NCBI RefSeq assembly: GCF_030272615.1
Contig: NC_081407.1
Coordinates: forward strand, 379,709,179 to 379,773,178
Reading direction: 5' to 3'
From: Cryptomeria japonica
Lineage: Eukaryota > Streptophyta > Pinopsida > Cupressales > Cupressaceae
Length of the DNA stretch: 64,000 bases
Shown here: positions 12,960 through 24,270 of the stretch, piece after piece
Numbering within the stretch: the first letter of the stretch is position 1
Layout: every line of letters begins with the position of its first letter
The notes under the pieces: model-generated
Seen by the model: only the letters and a program-made list of their open reading frames with translations
Database searches by the model: none
What the model was told of the DNA's origin: nothing
Made by a program: the position numbers and the translations under genes

Positions 12960-14433
12960 TTTGAGAAATGGAAGAAAGAAAAGGAGGTGTGGTAGGAAAT
13001 CAATGATGGGGGAATTGTCCCCTTCTTGGAAAGACTCCATGGCCCTTCTCCTATGCTCACAAAAACCTTTGTCAATGGGGTGCTAATTACCAGCTGGACA
13101 AAACCCTAGTGGCGACAGTTACTGGTTTGGCAATGAATTCCAAAAGGTTTTATAGAGACAAGAAAACAAGGGAGGAAGACTTGGTGAGTTTTTTCAACAA
13201 ATAAAAGGATCACTCAAGAGTTAACAAAATGGCTGATGGTGGCTACAACAGGAAAGATCTTATGGCTCCCTTGGCAGACATGGCCAAGTTAATCATGACG
13301 TATATTACACTTGATGATAGATATGCTCGTATCTTTTCCTACTAGTTTGCCATTTTGAATCATTTTAGGCATGGTAAAATCATTTCTATTCCTTTCTATC
13401 TGGCCTCCTCTTTAGAGAATAGTCTTGAAAAACATATGGAGAATCCAAATAATCTTGTTCTCTATGAAGGGTTTATTATGCTCATCATGGAGTATGCCAA
13501 GACCCTTGAAGTTGTGCCCTCTCTATCTAAGAAAGGCCAACATACTAATATTCCAGAAGCCTTTGGCTCAGAAATAGATTTGGAGGATAGTGGGGGTGCC
13601 ATTCCTTTTGATGACCCTGATTATAAGCCAATGGAAGAAGGTGAGATGATGGTCACCCTGGTACGTTTAGAAGTAAGAATCCCCTTAGATGGGTGGCCAA
13701 CAAATATAAATCTACCAGCAAGATGATTTCTAAGGCCGGGCCTCTTTCTAAAAAGAAGAAGCTTGCAGCTAAGGACTATGGTTTGAAGACTTCAGACTAG
13801 GGAATTAAACTAGACATTCCTATTAACATCCTGAAGGAAAAGCGGGGGACCATGCCTAAAGAAGTGGACAATGGGTTACAGAGGAATGGTACTTTGATGA
13901 ACCTGGTGATGGAAGCGACCAGAAGCCAGGAGAGTTGTTGGAAGTGGGTGGAGAGAGAAATTGATACCCTTAAAGTGGAGGTTAAGGAGACAATTGATAT
14001 CTTCACAACTTCGCCAGAGCCTAGCAAATCTGAGAAGCTCATGATTATGACCCAAAAACTCTCCCAAGATGTCGAGGTTATGAAATGCAACCATGAACAT
14101 ATAATTGAAAAGGTGGAATAGTCTATGGCAGAGATAAAGAAAAACCTTAAGAACCTGGTCGACATAAGCAAGGAGGCCATAAATAATAGTATGGAGGGGC
14201 TCAAAAAGATCAATTTCATGGTTGTAGAGTACATATCCATTCATAGTAAATCTAAGAAAGATCTTGGAGGTGAAGACATTGCTGCTAGAGGCAACAAAAC
14301 CATAGGCCCTAGTTCCAGGACCACAAGTAGGAGTAGTAATAAGGGCACCTCCAGATTCATTATGGAAGAATTGGAGGAAATCAATAAGATTACCATCCAG
14401 AAGAACAAGGAGTTAGTGCACTCTCTTATTTGA
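12960..14433 (+). pseudogene. Decayed member of a repetitive plant ORF family
   Basis: Joined over frame changes, the plus strand shows conserved blocks: PFLERLHGPSPMLTKTFVN (about 13020-13080), VTGLAMNSKRFYRDKK (13118 on), YITLDDRYARIFSY, then NHFRHGKIISIPFYLASSL (from about 13352). A Lys-rich segment follows, then a helical C-terminus with probable coiled coils. I recognise this order from repetitive, retroelement-associated ORFs common in gymnosperms and other non-flowering plants; their function is unknown to me. There are frame changes near 13085 and 13670 and stops near 13200, 13345, 13800 and 14120, so it is not translatable as one protein. It could alternatively be a decayed gag-like ORF. 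Confidence 0.6.
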
Positions 14434-14595
14434 GTGCTTTTGTTTTGGTGTCTGTGTCTCTTTTGTTTTCGTGTCTGTTCTGGGGTGCTCCCCTATTTTG
14501 CTATTGGTTTCTACCTGTTTGGCTGATGGCTGGCTTTTGTAAAACTTTTGGTTTCAGGTCCATGTAAAACTCATTTATCTTTATCAAAAACAAAG
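14434..14595 (+). mobile_element. 3' tail of the element carrying the preceding ORF
   Basis: After the ORF stop comes a T/G-rich tail ('ctgatggctggcttttgtaa') ending in 'tttatcaaaaac'. This layout (T-rich tail, then TTTATC-A-rich end) recurs at other retroelement scraps in the window. Confidence 0.4.
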
Positions 14596-16064
14596 ATGAA
14601 CTATATACTTTTTACATAACCATAGGTTATGCTCTTTTGTTTAAATGTATTTAATTCATTTATTTTTCACATACATGATTTTACTAGTTATATTTTCATA
14701 TCATTCAAATTACAAACTTCTATTAGAGTACTAAAACAAATCTAAATGCAGGACTAAGCAATGATACTATTATTATTGGTATATATTTATAATTGGCAAT
14801 TTCAGATAACATGTTTATTTGTGACATTCCAACAATCTCGCCTAAGTATTCATATACCACTTGTTTTTAGATGCAAAAAATAAAATAAATTAAGTTAAAT
14901 CAAGTGAAGCGAAAAGAGATAATTACATATTTTATAATATAAGTCCATAGTATTGCCACACACACTCTGCAATGAAAATGAATCATTGTATTTCCATTTG
15001 CACATAATGAATTGAAACACAAATCATGAGTGGGGATCATAATTTTAACATAATATTATAAATATTTTTCAAATTATAATGAAGGTTTTGTCCATTTTGT
15101 GGTATAACTATGTCTTATAGGTTCTTAAATTTTAAATATGATTTACTTTAACACATCAAAATAATTTTAAAATAAATAAATTATATTAAAAAATTAATAG
15201 TATTGAATATTTTTTATTTTTTTTAAATGATAAGTAATTGGATTTCAAAATAATTAATATTTTTTCATTGATTTTTATAATCAAATCTTGATAATTTGAA
15301 ATTTTGAAATTTATCTTCTTATTCAAGTTTATGTTCATGTAAAATAGATGTAGATTATTTTTACAAGTGCACATTAAAATATTAAAAAAAAATTAAATTT
15401 TTAAATTTAATTTATATTCTTCCCCTTTACTAATCCATATGAACCAACTAAAATAATTTTTTTTTACAAATTGCATTATAGAATGGTGTATTTAAAAACC
15501 AACCCTAACTAAAATGAGTTATCTAAGATTGAAGATAGAGAAAATAATCTATATGATATATTAGTAGTTTTATTTTATTTGGAAGTGAATTATAGATATT
15601 AAATAAACATTGCATAATCATCTTAGAATAATATTAGGTACTTGTTTGTTATTCATAATCTTGATTCATTATCATTGAATTAAACTATTAAATTTTTCAA
15701 ATATGGTCAATATGACCATTATAATTTAACAAATTCATCGAATATGTTTCTAGACATCAATGATTTATTATTATATTAAATTTGCATACATGAACATACT
15801 ATTTTGGATAGAAAAGTTCAATTAAATTAGATTTATGAGTTCAAAGCTCAATCACATGTATAAATTTAAGTTGGAACTTGCTAGCTAAAAAAATATTCCA
15901 ATATGTGGTAGAGTAGTGCATTTGAAACCGTGATGCATTTGAAACCAATCCTAACTCAATTAAGTTATTTAGGAGTCAAGATTGAGAAAATAATTTATAC
16001 TAAGAAGATGAAGCATTCACCACTTGTAATATGACTTTCAATAATTCTTTCCATACACACTGTA
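14596..16064. other. Very AT-rich spacer
   Basis: No gene, repeat family or transposon end recognised; it is also the 3' flank of the RING gene. Confidence 0.6.
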
Positions 16065-16637
16065 CTATCGATCTTCCGGTACTGATATTGGCTCATTTTT
16101 CTTAAAGAATGGCGTTGTGCAGATGGGACAAGTATTGTGATCCTCAAGCCATGGCCAAATGCAGTGAGAATGAAATATACGTCGGATCATACAAGGAATC
16201 TCTCGAACATTTTCTCCGAGAATAAAATCATCCCTACAAACTCCACAGAAAAGTTCATCATCAACATGAAAACCTGAAATTGTTACAATGGGCAGTGCCT
16301 CTACAAATTCTTTCGCCTTCCTTTCATTCTCTACTATCTTCACGATCTTTTTCCGAAGAGAATCGAAGGTATTGAAGACCCCACGTAACCACCGAATATC
16401 AGCAGGGAGTCGATCCTCGTGAACTTCAGAATATAATGAATATAATGAATCGTGAATACAGTTAAGCCGTAGCAGACGACGAGGCAGAGCTTCACGTTCC
16501 ATAAAACAATTTGCTTGCATGAATAAGTTGGTGGCTTCGATACGTAAATCCCCCATGCGGCATTCCAGGTTTTTGCACCACTCCGCAACTTCCTTCTCCT
16601 CCTTGCAACCCATATTCTTCTCCTCCTGCATTTGCAT
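16065..16637 (-). CDS. RING-H2-like finger protein with an altered zinc site
   Basis: A 190-residue frame with a C-terminal RING finger typical of plant E3 ubiquitin ligases, which transfer ubiquitin from an E2 to substrates. Ligands visible are Cys131, Cys134, Cys149, His156, Cys159, Cys170 and Cys173, with the E2-contact stretch WPWLEDHNTCPIC. The ligand expected two residues after Cys149 is not a His: the Cys149-to-Cys159 spacing is two residues too long and the position six before Cys159 is Arg. Zinc site 2 may therefore be weakened. Residues 1-120 look helical and match no domain I know. The frame opens at Met1 (16637), but Met9 (MGCKEEKEVAEW, 16613) fits better with a TATA-like box only 17 bp upstream of Met1. 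No introns are needed. This is the most gene-like ORF of the window. Confidence 0.75.
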   Translation of the reverse strand: MQMQEEKNMGCKEEKEVAEWCKNLECRMGDLRIEATNLFMQANCFMEREALPRRLLRLNCIHDSLYSLYSEVHEDRLPADIRWLRGVFNTFDSLRKKIVKIVENERKAKEFVEALPIVTISGFHVDDELFCGVCRDDFILGENVREIPCMIRRIFHSHCIWPWLEDHNTCPICTTPFFKKNEPISVPEDR

Positions 16638-16653
16638 TTCTTCACTTCACTGT

Positions 16654-16662
16654 CTTTATACC
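16654..16662 (-). promoter_or_regulatory. TATA-like box of the RING gene
   Basis: Minus strand GGTATAAAG. With normal plant spacing, transcription would start around 16625-16632. That would favour the Met9 start (16613) over Met1. Inference from spacing only. Confidence 0.4.
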
Positions 16663-17287
16663 AAACGGTTAGGTTAGAAAATTAATAGTGAGAAGATTTT
16701 CAATTTGGTATGCGAATTTGTGGTATGGATTGCAGTCATCTAGAAATATGTAGTGAATGAAGCGTAGTCGGGGTTAGTTTCATCTTGCACCCTCTCAAAA
16801 GAGACTAACCGTTGATCCAAATGGTATTTGATTTATGGATGATTTTCTACGGCTCCTATATTTAAAATTAACTAGTATTACTCCCTACCTTTATAGACAG
16901 GAGATTAATGTTTTCACATCTACTTTTATTATCATTTGTTTGTTTTTCAAATATTAAAGGTGATTTCTAATGTTTGTTGGGTAGTGATTTTTTTTTAAAT
17001 GTCAAAATTTAAATTTCTGATTGGTTTTTACAATTTTTATCCAGTCCAAATTTGTAATTTTCAATTTGTAAAATTTAATTGAAAAAATGGATCAATAATA
17101 TATGAGACGAGAAAAATCAATCCCATAAAAATCAATGCAAATGTGGGTTTTCTACTGCCATCCACTGTTTGTCTGTTTGTTGTTCATAAGGGATTGTTGG
17201 TATGGGTTTTTAGAATTTTAGTTTCAGTTACAATTTATGAAAGTTTACCATACATGTTAATTTGTATTTTGTGTCCACCTTAAATTT
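16663..17287. other. Spacer between RING gene and S-RLK fragment
   Basis: AT-rich; no feature recognised beyond possible promoter sequence for the RING gene. Confidence 0.5.
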
Positions 17288-17677
17288 TTGTTACTGTTGC
17301 AATTTGTAGATCTGGAATATATTTTCCTAAATACCACCATTGAGCTAGGACACTCAACATTAAAGGGATGCAACAAACACCCTCATCTTGGCATTTTACT
17401 TCCTATGGCTGGTGTTGCTATAACTATTGTTTTTGCTTTCCTATTGGTCAGGTTTCTTTTGTGGAAGGCCAAAGACAACCCAAGCAAAAGCATAGAAGAG
17501 GATTTGCCGACTTCACTCAAAACATTCATATACAAAGAGTTGCAAATTACAACCCAGAATTTCAAGCACAATCTTGGGAGTGGATCATTCGGCTCTATGT
17601 TCAATAGAAATCTACAAGACATGCTTGTGGGGGTATTTCATTGGAACCCTACAAAAGTTGCAAAGTCCTATTTATAA
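17288..17677 (+). pseudogene. G-type lectin S-receptor-like kinase, membrane and kinase-start fragment
   Basis: The frame shows a spacer, a hydrophobic membrane segment at residues ~35-59 (GILLPMAGVAITIVFAFLLV), a basic stop-transfer stretch, a juxtamembrane part with FIYKELQITTQNFKHNLG, and the glycine loop GSGSFGS (97-103). This order is diagnostic of S-domain receptor kinases, plasma-membrane Ser/Thr kinases. The sequence degenerates right after the glycine loop: the VAVK strand with its catalytic Lys is absent and a stop follows at 17675. The lectin, S-locus and PAN domains are missing upstream. It is a short exon relic. A separate piece of the same gene family, the opposite (lectin) end, lies at 59.6 kb, but nothing shows that the two belonged to one gene. 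Confidence 0.8.
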
Positions 17678-17759
17678 TTTGTCTTTTTTTGGAGTAAAGT
17701 TGGATAATAGGCTAGTTTAGCTTTAAAATATATTATAATTCCCAACCCTGGAAAATTTA

Positions 17760-18067
17760 TGTTTTTGATTAAGCAAAAATAGGTTTTGAGGGGACTCGAA
17801 ACCCTGTACATCATATCCAAAGATAGATCAATAAAGTATCTAGACCAAAATTAATAACATCAAAACAGAACGAGCTGCAAGAGAGAAGAAATACATAAAC
17901 ACAGCAACCAAAGGAAAAGATAGGAAAAAAATAGCGAGATACTGGCAAAAAAGAAACAAAAAACAACCATCCAGCTGCATGAGAATATTGAGACTATCAG
18001 TAGCCTCTGTCTCCAGTATTAACATGGTCTTTGCAGCTTCCTTGAGGTCAAGAAGATCCCGAGGCAT
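17760..18067 (-). mobile_element. 3' end of a non-LTR-like element
   Basis: On the minus strand a short open stretch (LDLKEAAKTMLILETEATDS, residues 6-25 of a frame from 18067) is followed by a T-rich tail and the terminal block 'gggtttcgagtcccctcaaa' and 'gcttaatcaaaaa'. Codon-like sequence and A-rich end suggest a 5'-truncated retroposed copy. The family is not known to me. Confidence 0.45.
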
Positions 18068-18419
18068 ACAAACCTATTGGAAAATTTATGTTATGGATGT
18101 GTAAAATGATTGATTTTTACTTTAAAAATAATTCAATCCCTAAAAAAATGGGAAAATTTTCCTTTTTAGGAAGGAATGGAAAACATGGAAAATTTATATC
18201 ACGAATGTGCCAAATGAAGAATTTATAGTTTACAATTGATTTAAGCCCTAAAATTTTTGATAGAAGACATGTGAATTTGGTAAAAGATTTGTCTCAACTT
18301 ATTGGAAATACAAAAAAGTTCTACACAGAATTGACTCCTTTTCAGTGCAGATGCAAAACAAATGATTTTTGCATGACAATTGATTGGAACCTTACTTAAA
18401 ATTGTTGAGCACACACTGG
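18068..18419. other. AT-rich spacer
   Basis: No feature recognised. Confidence 0.5.
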
Positions 18420-19140
18420 ATGTTGAGACCGGGTTGGGGTTGAATCAACAAAAAATAAAATTTTGGACTTTAATCTTGCATTAACCAAACCATTCCATAA
18501 AAATGAAGACATCACAGAACATTCATATCAATCACACATGAACACCAGAATTTATACATGAAAAACCCAAACTGGGAAAAACCACAGTGAGGGCAAACTC
18601 ACAAAATCAATCCACTATATGGAAATGTTGTACAAAAGAGAGAGGTCATTGCTTCGGACTTGTAGACCAAGGCTAACTACTCCTGGGGCAAGATACAAAA
18701 GAGGGCTTGCAAACCTAATGCTAAAGTTATAACAAGGCAAGATACATATTTATAACTTTTAAGAAAAGAACTATCTAAATAAAATAATCTTGATATTTTG
18801 ATTACAGTCATTGTTAAAAACAATCTCTAACCTTACTGAAATATTTAGACTACCCGACCTTCTAGATCACTACATCCACATCCACTATCACTTATGCATT
18901 GCAATACCATCTAACATAGCAAATGAAATCAAAATCCTTACATCAAGATGCACATACTTACTCTTGAATTCTGCATACATATGTCACATATTCATCATCA
19001 TCCAACTTACATTTCTCTCATCTATTCTTTTCAAAAAATCATCAAGTATATATACCAAATCGAAATGAAAACATCTTCACCAAGTGGGCCAAAAGATAGA
19101 TTGTAATGTGTACACATATTTCCAACCCAAAATATACAAC
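18420..19140 (-). mobile_element. Probable copia-type LTR remnant
   Basis: Minus strand carries 'gtggtttttcccagtttggg', then a short spacer and 'ctggtgttcatgtgtgat' (18530-18590). This pair is typical of the U5 side of many plant Ty1/copia LTRs. The far end has 'ttggaaatatgtgtacacat' near 19105-19125. Neither a primer-binding site nor internal genes adjoin it, so it would be a solo LTR or fragment; exact ends are not certain. Confidence 0.4.
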
Positions 19141-20399
19141 TAGATAAGAAATATAAAACGTGGTGATGGTTTAGTATCAGTTAGTTTGTGCTGGCTAAAT
19201 TGAATGAGATAGTATGAAAGAAATGGATAGAAATGATGTTGATACTCGTATGTTTCTCTCCTATGCTCTGAACTATAGTTCCTAAATTTTCTAGAACTAT
19301 TTGTTGATTGGAGTGGATGTTTGGGATGGTAAGTGGCTATTTGGAATTGATGTCAAACTTGTTGGTCTAGAAGAGATACTTAACTATTCTCTACGCCTAA
19401 AGATGGTTCTAAAATGGGTAGTTAATGTAAGTTGGTGCAAAAGACATCTGGTTGTATGGAGTATTTGTATAGATATGAGCATGGATATTTGTGGGAATAG
19501 ATTATGGTCTATTGTGATATTTTCAGAGCTATGTTGGTGTTTTGTGGAGACCTATTTTTCATTTCAGTTATGGCTAATTGTTCTGGTGAGTAGCCTTTCA
19601 TGTATTTTGGTCTACTATGTGGTAGATATGCATTAGATAGTTATGTGGTTCAAAGCAATGTTTATGGATGTACATTCTCATTATATCTCATTTTTAAAAA
19701 GGATACATGATCTTCAATTGGATTTAATTAATTCTAAGTTCGAATTGATACATTTGTAGTACAGTGGTGTGGAGAAATATGTTTCATTTCTTAGGTCATG
19801 ATTGGTGAAATGTTGTAGATGATTGGTTCAAGTTTCCTAATATTTTATGTTGCTTATTTAGCTGTCCACAAGTTTTTTTGGTGGTTTGGATTGAAGTTTA
19901 ATTTTTTTGTACATGCATAAGTTAATTGTTGTATCTTTTGAGGCCAACTCACGTGTCTTTGATTGGTGTAATAGCATGTAGATGCATGAAATCCATATTG
20001 GGAGTATTTGGAAGGTGTTCCAACATGGTGTGACCCTTCACACATTTCATTTTCCTTTCAAATTTGTGTTGAAGAGTGTTTTTGGGTTGATGGTTTGTAT
20101 GAACATGTTACATCTTATTAGGTTGACCTAATGGAAGGGTCAAACTGATTATGTTGATGGATGAATAAGTAGACCGTTTTATGTGAAGTCATTGTGAAGT
20201 GGTGAAAAGGTTCAGATATACAATGGAGTAGTGATGAAGAGAATTTTTTATGTGTATTGAATTGCTAATTATTATCAATATTTTGGTAGATGTTTTTTCT
20301 ATAGTTTATTATTGTTGATATCATTGTATTAGAGGAATTATATCTTGCCTTGAATAAGTGATGTTTACTGTGTACAATTAATTACTATATCTTTCCCTA
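19141..20399. other. Spacer, possibly part of a second LTR-like remnant
   Basis: A 111-residue frame at 19301-19636 has no recognisable motif. The stretch leads into the LTR-like sequence at 20.4-20.6 kb and could belong to it. Confidence 0.35.
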
Positions 20400-20600
20400 A
20401 GGTTGTGTATCTCAGCTTACAAGTCATCTTTTCGAGCAGTGAGCTCCCTGGCCTTTGGCCTAAACTTGGTATTTATTTTTTTATATATTATGAGTTTGAT
20501 TCACCATTGTTTTTCCTAGTTTGGGTTTTCTAGGTAAAAGTATTAGTGTTCATGTGTGTTTGGTTTAGTGATATCAAATTATTTACTTTCATGCATATAA
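20400..20600 (+). mobile_element. Copia-type LTR remnant, opposite orientation
   Basis: Plus strand 'tgtttttcctagtttgggtt' followed by 'agtgttcatgtgtg' (20508-20557) is the same motif pair as on the minus strand at 18530-18590. The two remnants are therefore related and face each other. No internal genes remain between them. Confidence 0.4.
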
Positions 20601-20660
20601 TTGATGAAATGAATGATAAAGTAAGAAGTTAAATCTAATCAATTTTAGAGTAGACATGTA

Positions 20661-20722
20661 ATTGAATAATTTTATTTAATATAACTAAAATATTAATTCA
20701 ATAATTAAAGTATAATGTGGTT
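20661..20722. repeat. Outer direct repeat, left copy
   Basis: The ~62-bp sequence 'attgaataattttatttaat...' through 'ataatgtggttg' recurs at 24208-24270 in the same orientation, outside both arms of the large inverted repeat. A ~30-bp core recurs again at 25346-25377. Confidence 0.85.
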
Positions 20723-20743
20723 GTTGTAATGAAGGGAATTATG

Positions 20744-20873
<130 letters not shown>

Positions 20874-22180
20874 GAAGCTTCAATAAAACACCAGTTTACT
20901 ACGTTAAAGGGAAACGACATAGAGTAGATCATTCAAAGCATATCAAAATCAAAGAAGAGTACTATGATCAAGAAGACTTTTCATACCCTTTTATTAAAGT
21001 CTTACTTCAAAATTCCTCTTTGATTTTTCTCTACCGTAATACTTTATAGTCCATGGATTTTAATACTTTGCATATATGTTACTTCTATATAATTTTAGAA
21101 AAATAAAAGTTATAAATTAATATAATTAATTAAATAAGTATATTAAAATTAAAAATAAAATAGATAATACCATTAATATATTTATTTTAATAAATTATGT
21201 AATTAAAATTAGAGATATCATTAAGAGTTTATTAAAATAAAATATGAGCTTTGAAATGATATATCAAAATAAAATTATTTTTATATTAATTTATTTAAAA
21301 TTATTCAAAATTTGTTTGTACATTATTTTTATGTTTTAAATAAAAGTGGAGAACCACTAATTTTATTAATTATATTTGTTTACAAACCTGGTTCATAGAG
21401 CACCGATAGGAAAGAACTAGGCACAAAAAACCTTTGGTCTTGCTCATAAAAAGACCACCATTGGGTGGATATAGAATATACAATTACATGAAAAAAAGGA
21501 GATTTCAACCCTCCAACCCATGCCCAACTTATCCAAAAAATCCTATAAGCCAACCCCAAGTACAATATGAGAACCCAACCCATCCAAAGCTTGGGAGCCA
21601 ATTACAAAATTCACCTGCCAAAAAACTCAAAAGAAGGCCAAGCATGCAACCATTAAGGATGAAGAAACTAAATGCTTGGACCCACATCTGGAGGAGGTGA
21701 AATCACCTCATACTGAGAATCAATCAAAACCTGATCATCTGGATCAATCACCTGTAAAGGTTTCACCATGCTTGGAAGGGACATAACTGCATTCATAGAC
21801 TCAAGAAGAAAGTGTAAACCTGAAAAAATATTTCTAGCAATAGCCAAGGTAACCGACGACACATGGTCCAAGAAGACTTCAAGAGAAAGCACAGTATCAT
21901 TATAGTTATCAGAAAGAAAACCTCCTCTCAATACAAAAAGTAATTCACAATGCCCACCATTAGATAACAATTGATGCTGGGATAAAAAGCCACCATAAGG
22001 AAAATTACCAAGTTCAAAATGATAAGAAGACAGAGCACGATCCAAATCAAAAGCAGAATAAAAAGAGGATTGTAAGTATGCATCCGGTAATTCCCGAACC
22101 AAAGAAGCATCCATGAGCATATCCATACAAACAGTAACAAACTGAGAAGCCACTTCAGGAAGGAAAACATTAGCATTTTA
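20874..22180. repeat. Large inverted repeat, left arm (~1.3 kb)
   Basis: The reverse complement matches 22851-24152 closely over its whole length. The outer boundary is at 'gaagcttca' and the inner boundary at 'cattagcatttt'. The arm includes decayed coding DNA (minus strand), its 3' flank and about 470 bp of AT-rich DNA beyond. Confidence 0.9.
21668..22180 (-). pseudogene. Unknown retroelement-like ORF, 5'-truncated copy
   Basis: A 161-residue frame (start at 22153) with blocks QSSFYSAFDLDRALSSYHFE, FPYGGFLSQHQLL, VLRGGFLSDNYNDTVLSLEV, LHFLLESMNAVMSLPSM and PPPDVGPSI. I do not recognise the family. Its twin in the right arm is about 75-80% alike by eye and extends further at the N-terminus; this copy stops matching exactly where the inverted repeat begins. 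The 3' flank has a Trp/Gly-rich frame and an 'aataaaattag' tail like other retroelement ends here. The conservation of the frame between the two copies suggests that it once coded for protein. Confidence 0.5.
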
Positions 22181-22744
22181 CTTGGGATCATTAATATTTA
22201 TGCATATTTAGTGGGATGGAGTACGGGGCCTATTTTTGGCTCTCTACTTTATGTCATTAGATTGCATTCTTGTCCATGATTGTAAGGAATGTGTTGGTCA
22301 AATCAGTGCTTCTGAAATGATGTGTTGATTGGTGACATCTTGGGTGAGTTGTATGATCTTCTCATGGTGTTTTATGATATTTCTCGTATGGTTCTTTTCT
22401 TGGCACGATATTTCTTGGTTAAGGCTTTCGTTAATGATTCCTTCTATGTAGTGTGGCATCTTGAGAGCCTTTGCTAGTATGGGGAATGTATTACGGCTCG
22501 TGTGTCCTTATGGTTTCACATCAGTTTTTTTGATGAGATGCACTGGTAGGCTTGTGTGATTTTATGATTGGTAGTGGTATGAGGTTATCAAATAATGATG
22601 TTTCTTTTTATTCTTGTATATATGCTCTCTGGATCTATGCATTTTGCATTTCTTGTTTCTTATGATTTTTTGTGTTTTCTCGATGGATGTTTATACTACC
22701 AGTTACAGAATTTTGCCGCCTTTTAAGATTTGTGATTTTTTAGG
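22181..22744. other. Non-repeated centre of the inverted repeat
   Basis: Single-copy spacer between the arms. The last ~100 bp before 22850 continues the right-arm reading frame upstream; the rest shows no feature. Confidence 0.5.
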
Positions 22745-23389
22745 ATACTCATGCCTTCGATGATGAGAAGCTTGGTAGGTTGTTTAAGTTTCATTCTTCA
22801 GATTTTTCATTTTCTATTCGTAAGGTGGTGGGCTAGAGGTGGCTGGTGGAAAATGCTAATGTTTTCCTTGTTGAAGTGGCTTCTCGGTTTGTTACTGTTT
22901 GTATGTATATGCTCATGGATTCTTTTTTCGTTCAGGCATTATTAGATGCATACTTACAATCCTCTTTTTATTCTTCTTTTGATTTGGATCGTGCTCTGTC
23001 CTCTTATCATTTTGAACTTGGTGATTTTCCTTATGGTGCCTTTTTATCTCAACATCAATTATTAACTAATGGTTGGCATTGTGAATTAATTTTTGTATTG
23101 AGAGGAGGTTTTCTTTCTGATAACTATGATGATAATATGCTTTCTCTTCAAGTCTTCTTGGACCATGTGTCTCCAATTACCTTGGTCACTATTGTAAATG
23201 TTTTTTCAGGTTTACACTTTCTTCTTGAGTCTATGAATGCAGTTATGTCCCTTCCAAGCATGGTGGAACCTTTGCAGGTGATTGCTCTGGATGATCAGGT
23301 TTTGATTTATTCTCAGTATGAGGTGATTTAGCCTCCTCCAGATGTGGGTCCAAGCATCTGGTTTCTTCATCCTTGATGGTGGCATGCTT
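22745..23389 (+). pseudogene. Unknown retroelement-like ORF, longer copy
   Basis: Same protein family as the left-arm copy. The frame can be followed back to about 22745 (THAFDDEKLGRLFKFHSSDF) with one stop near 22832, then runs open through 22846-23331 (VLRGGFLSDNYDDNMLSLQV, LLESMNAVMSLPSMVEPLQV). A TAG at 23329-23331 replaces a position open in the other copy, after which PPPDVGPSI is still readable. Not intact; function unknown. Confidence 0.5.
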
Positions 23390-24152
23390 GGCCTTCTTTT
23401 GAGTTTTTTGGTAGGTAAATTTTGTAATTGGCTCCCAAGCTTTGGATGGGTTTGGTTCTCATATTGTACTCGGGGTTGGCTTATAATATTTTTTGGATAG
23501 GTTGGGCATGGGTTGGAGGGTTGAAATCTTATTTTTTCATGTAATTGTATATGTTATATCCACCCAATGGTGGTCTTTTTATGAGCAAGACCGAAGGTTT
23601 TCTTTGCCTGGTTCTTTCCTATCAGTTCTCTTTGAACTAGGTTTGTAAAATTTATCATTAATAAAATTAGTGGTTCTCCACTTTTATAAAAAAAAAAAAT
23701 GTACAAACAAATTTTGAATAATTTTAAATATATTAATTTTAAAATAGTTTAAAATATTTTGATATATCATTTCAAAGCTCATATTTTATTTTAATAAACT
23801 CTTAATGATATCTCTAATTTTAATTACATAATTTGTTAAAATAAATATATTAATGGCATTATCTATTTTATTTTTAATTTTAATATACTTATTTAATTAA
23901 TTATATTAATTTATAACTTTTATTTTTTTGAAATTATATAGAAGTAAGAGATATGCAAAGTATTAAAATCCATGGACTATAAAGTATTACGGTAGACCAA
24001 AATCAAAGAAGAATTTTGAAGTAAGACTTTAATAAAAGGGTATGAAAATTCATCTTGATCATAATACTCTTCTTTGATTTTGATATGCTTTGAATGTTCT
24101 ACTTTATGTCATTTCGCTTCAACATAGTAAACTGGTATTTTTTTGAAGCTTC
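22851..24152. repeat. Large inverted repeat, right arm (~1.3 kb)
   Basis: Reverse complement of 20874-22180. Differences include a poly-A run near 23690 and several short indels in the AT-rich outer part. Confidence 0.9.
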
Positions 24153-24207
24153 AAAATTATATTTAAATTTATAGAGGTATAGATGAATCATTAATGAATT
24201 TAATGAA

Positions 24208-24270
24208 ATTGAATAATTTTATTTAATATAATTTAAATATTAATTCAATAATTAAAGTATAATGTGGTTG
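24208..24270. repeat. Outer direct repeat, right copy
   Basis: Direct copy of 20661-20722, 55 bp outside the right arm. Confidence 0.85.
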
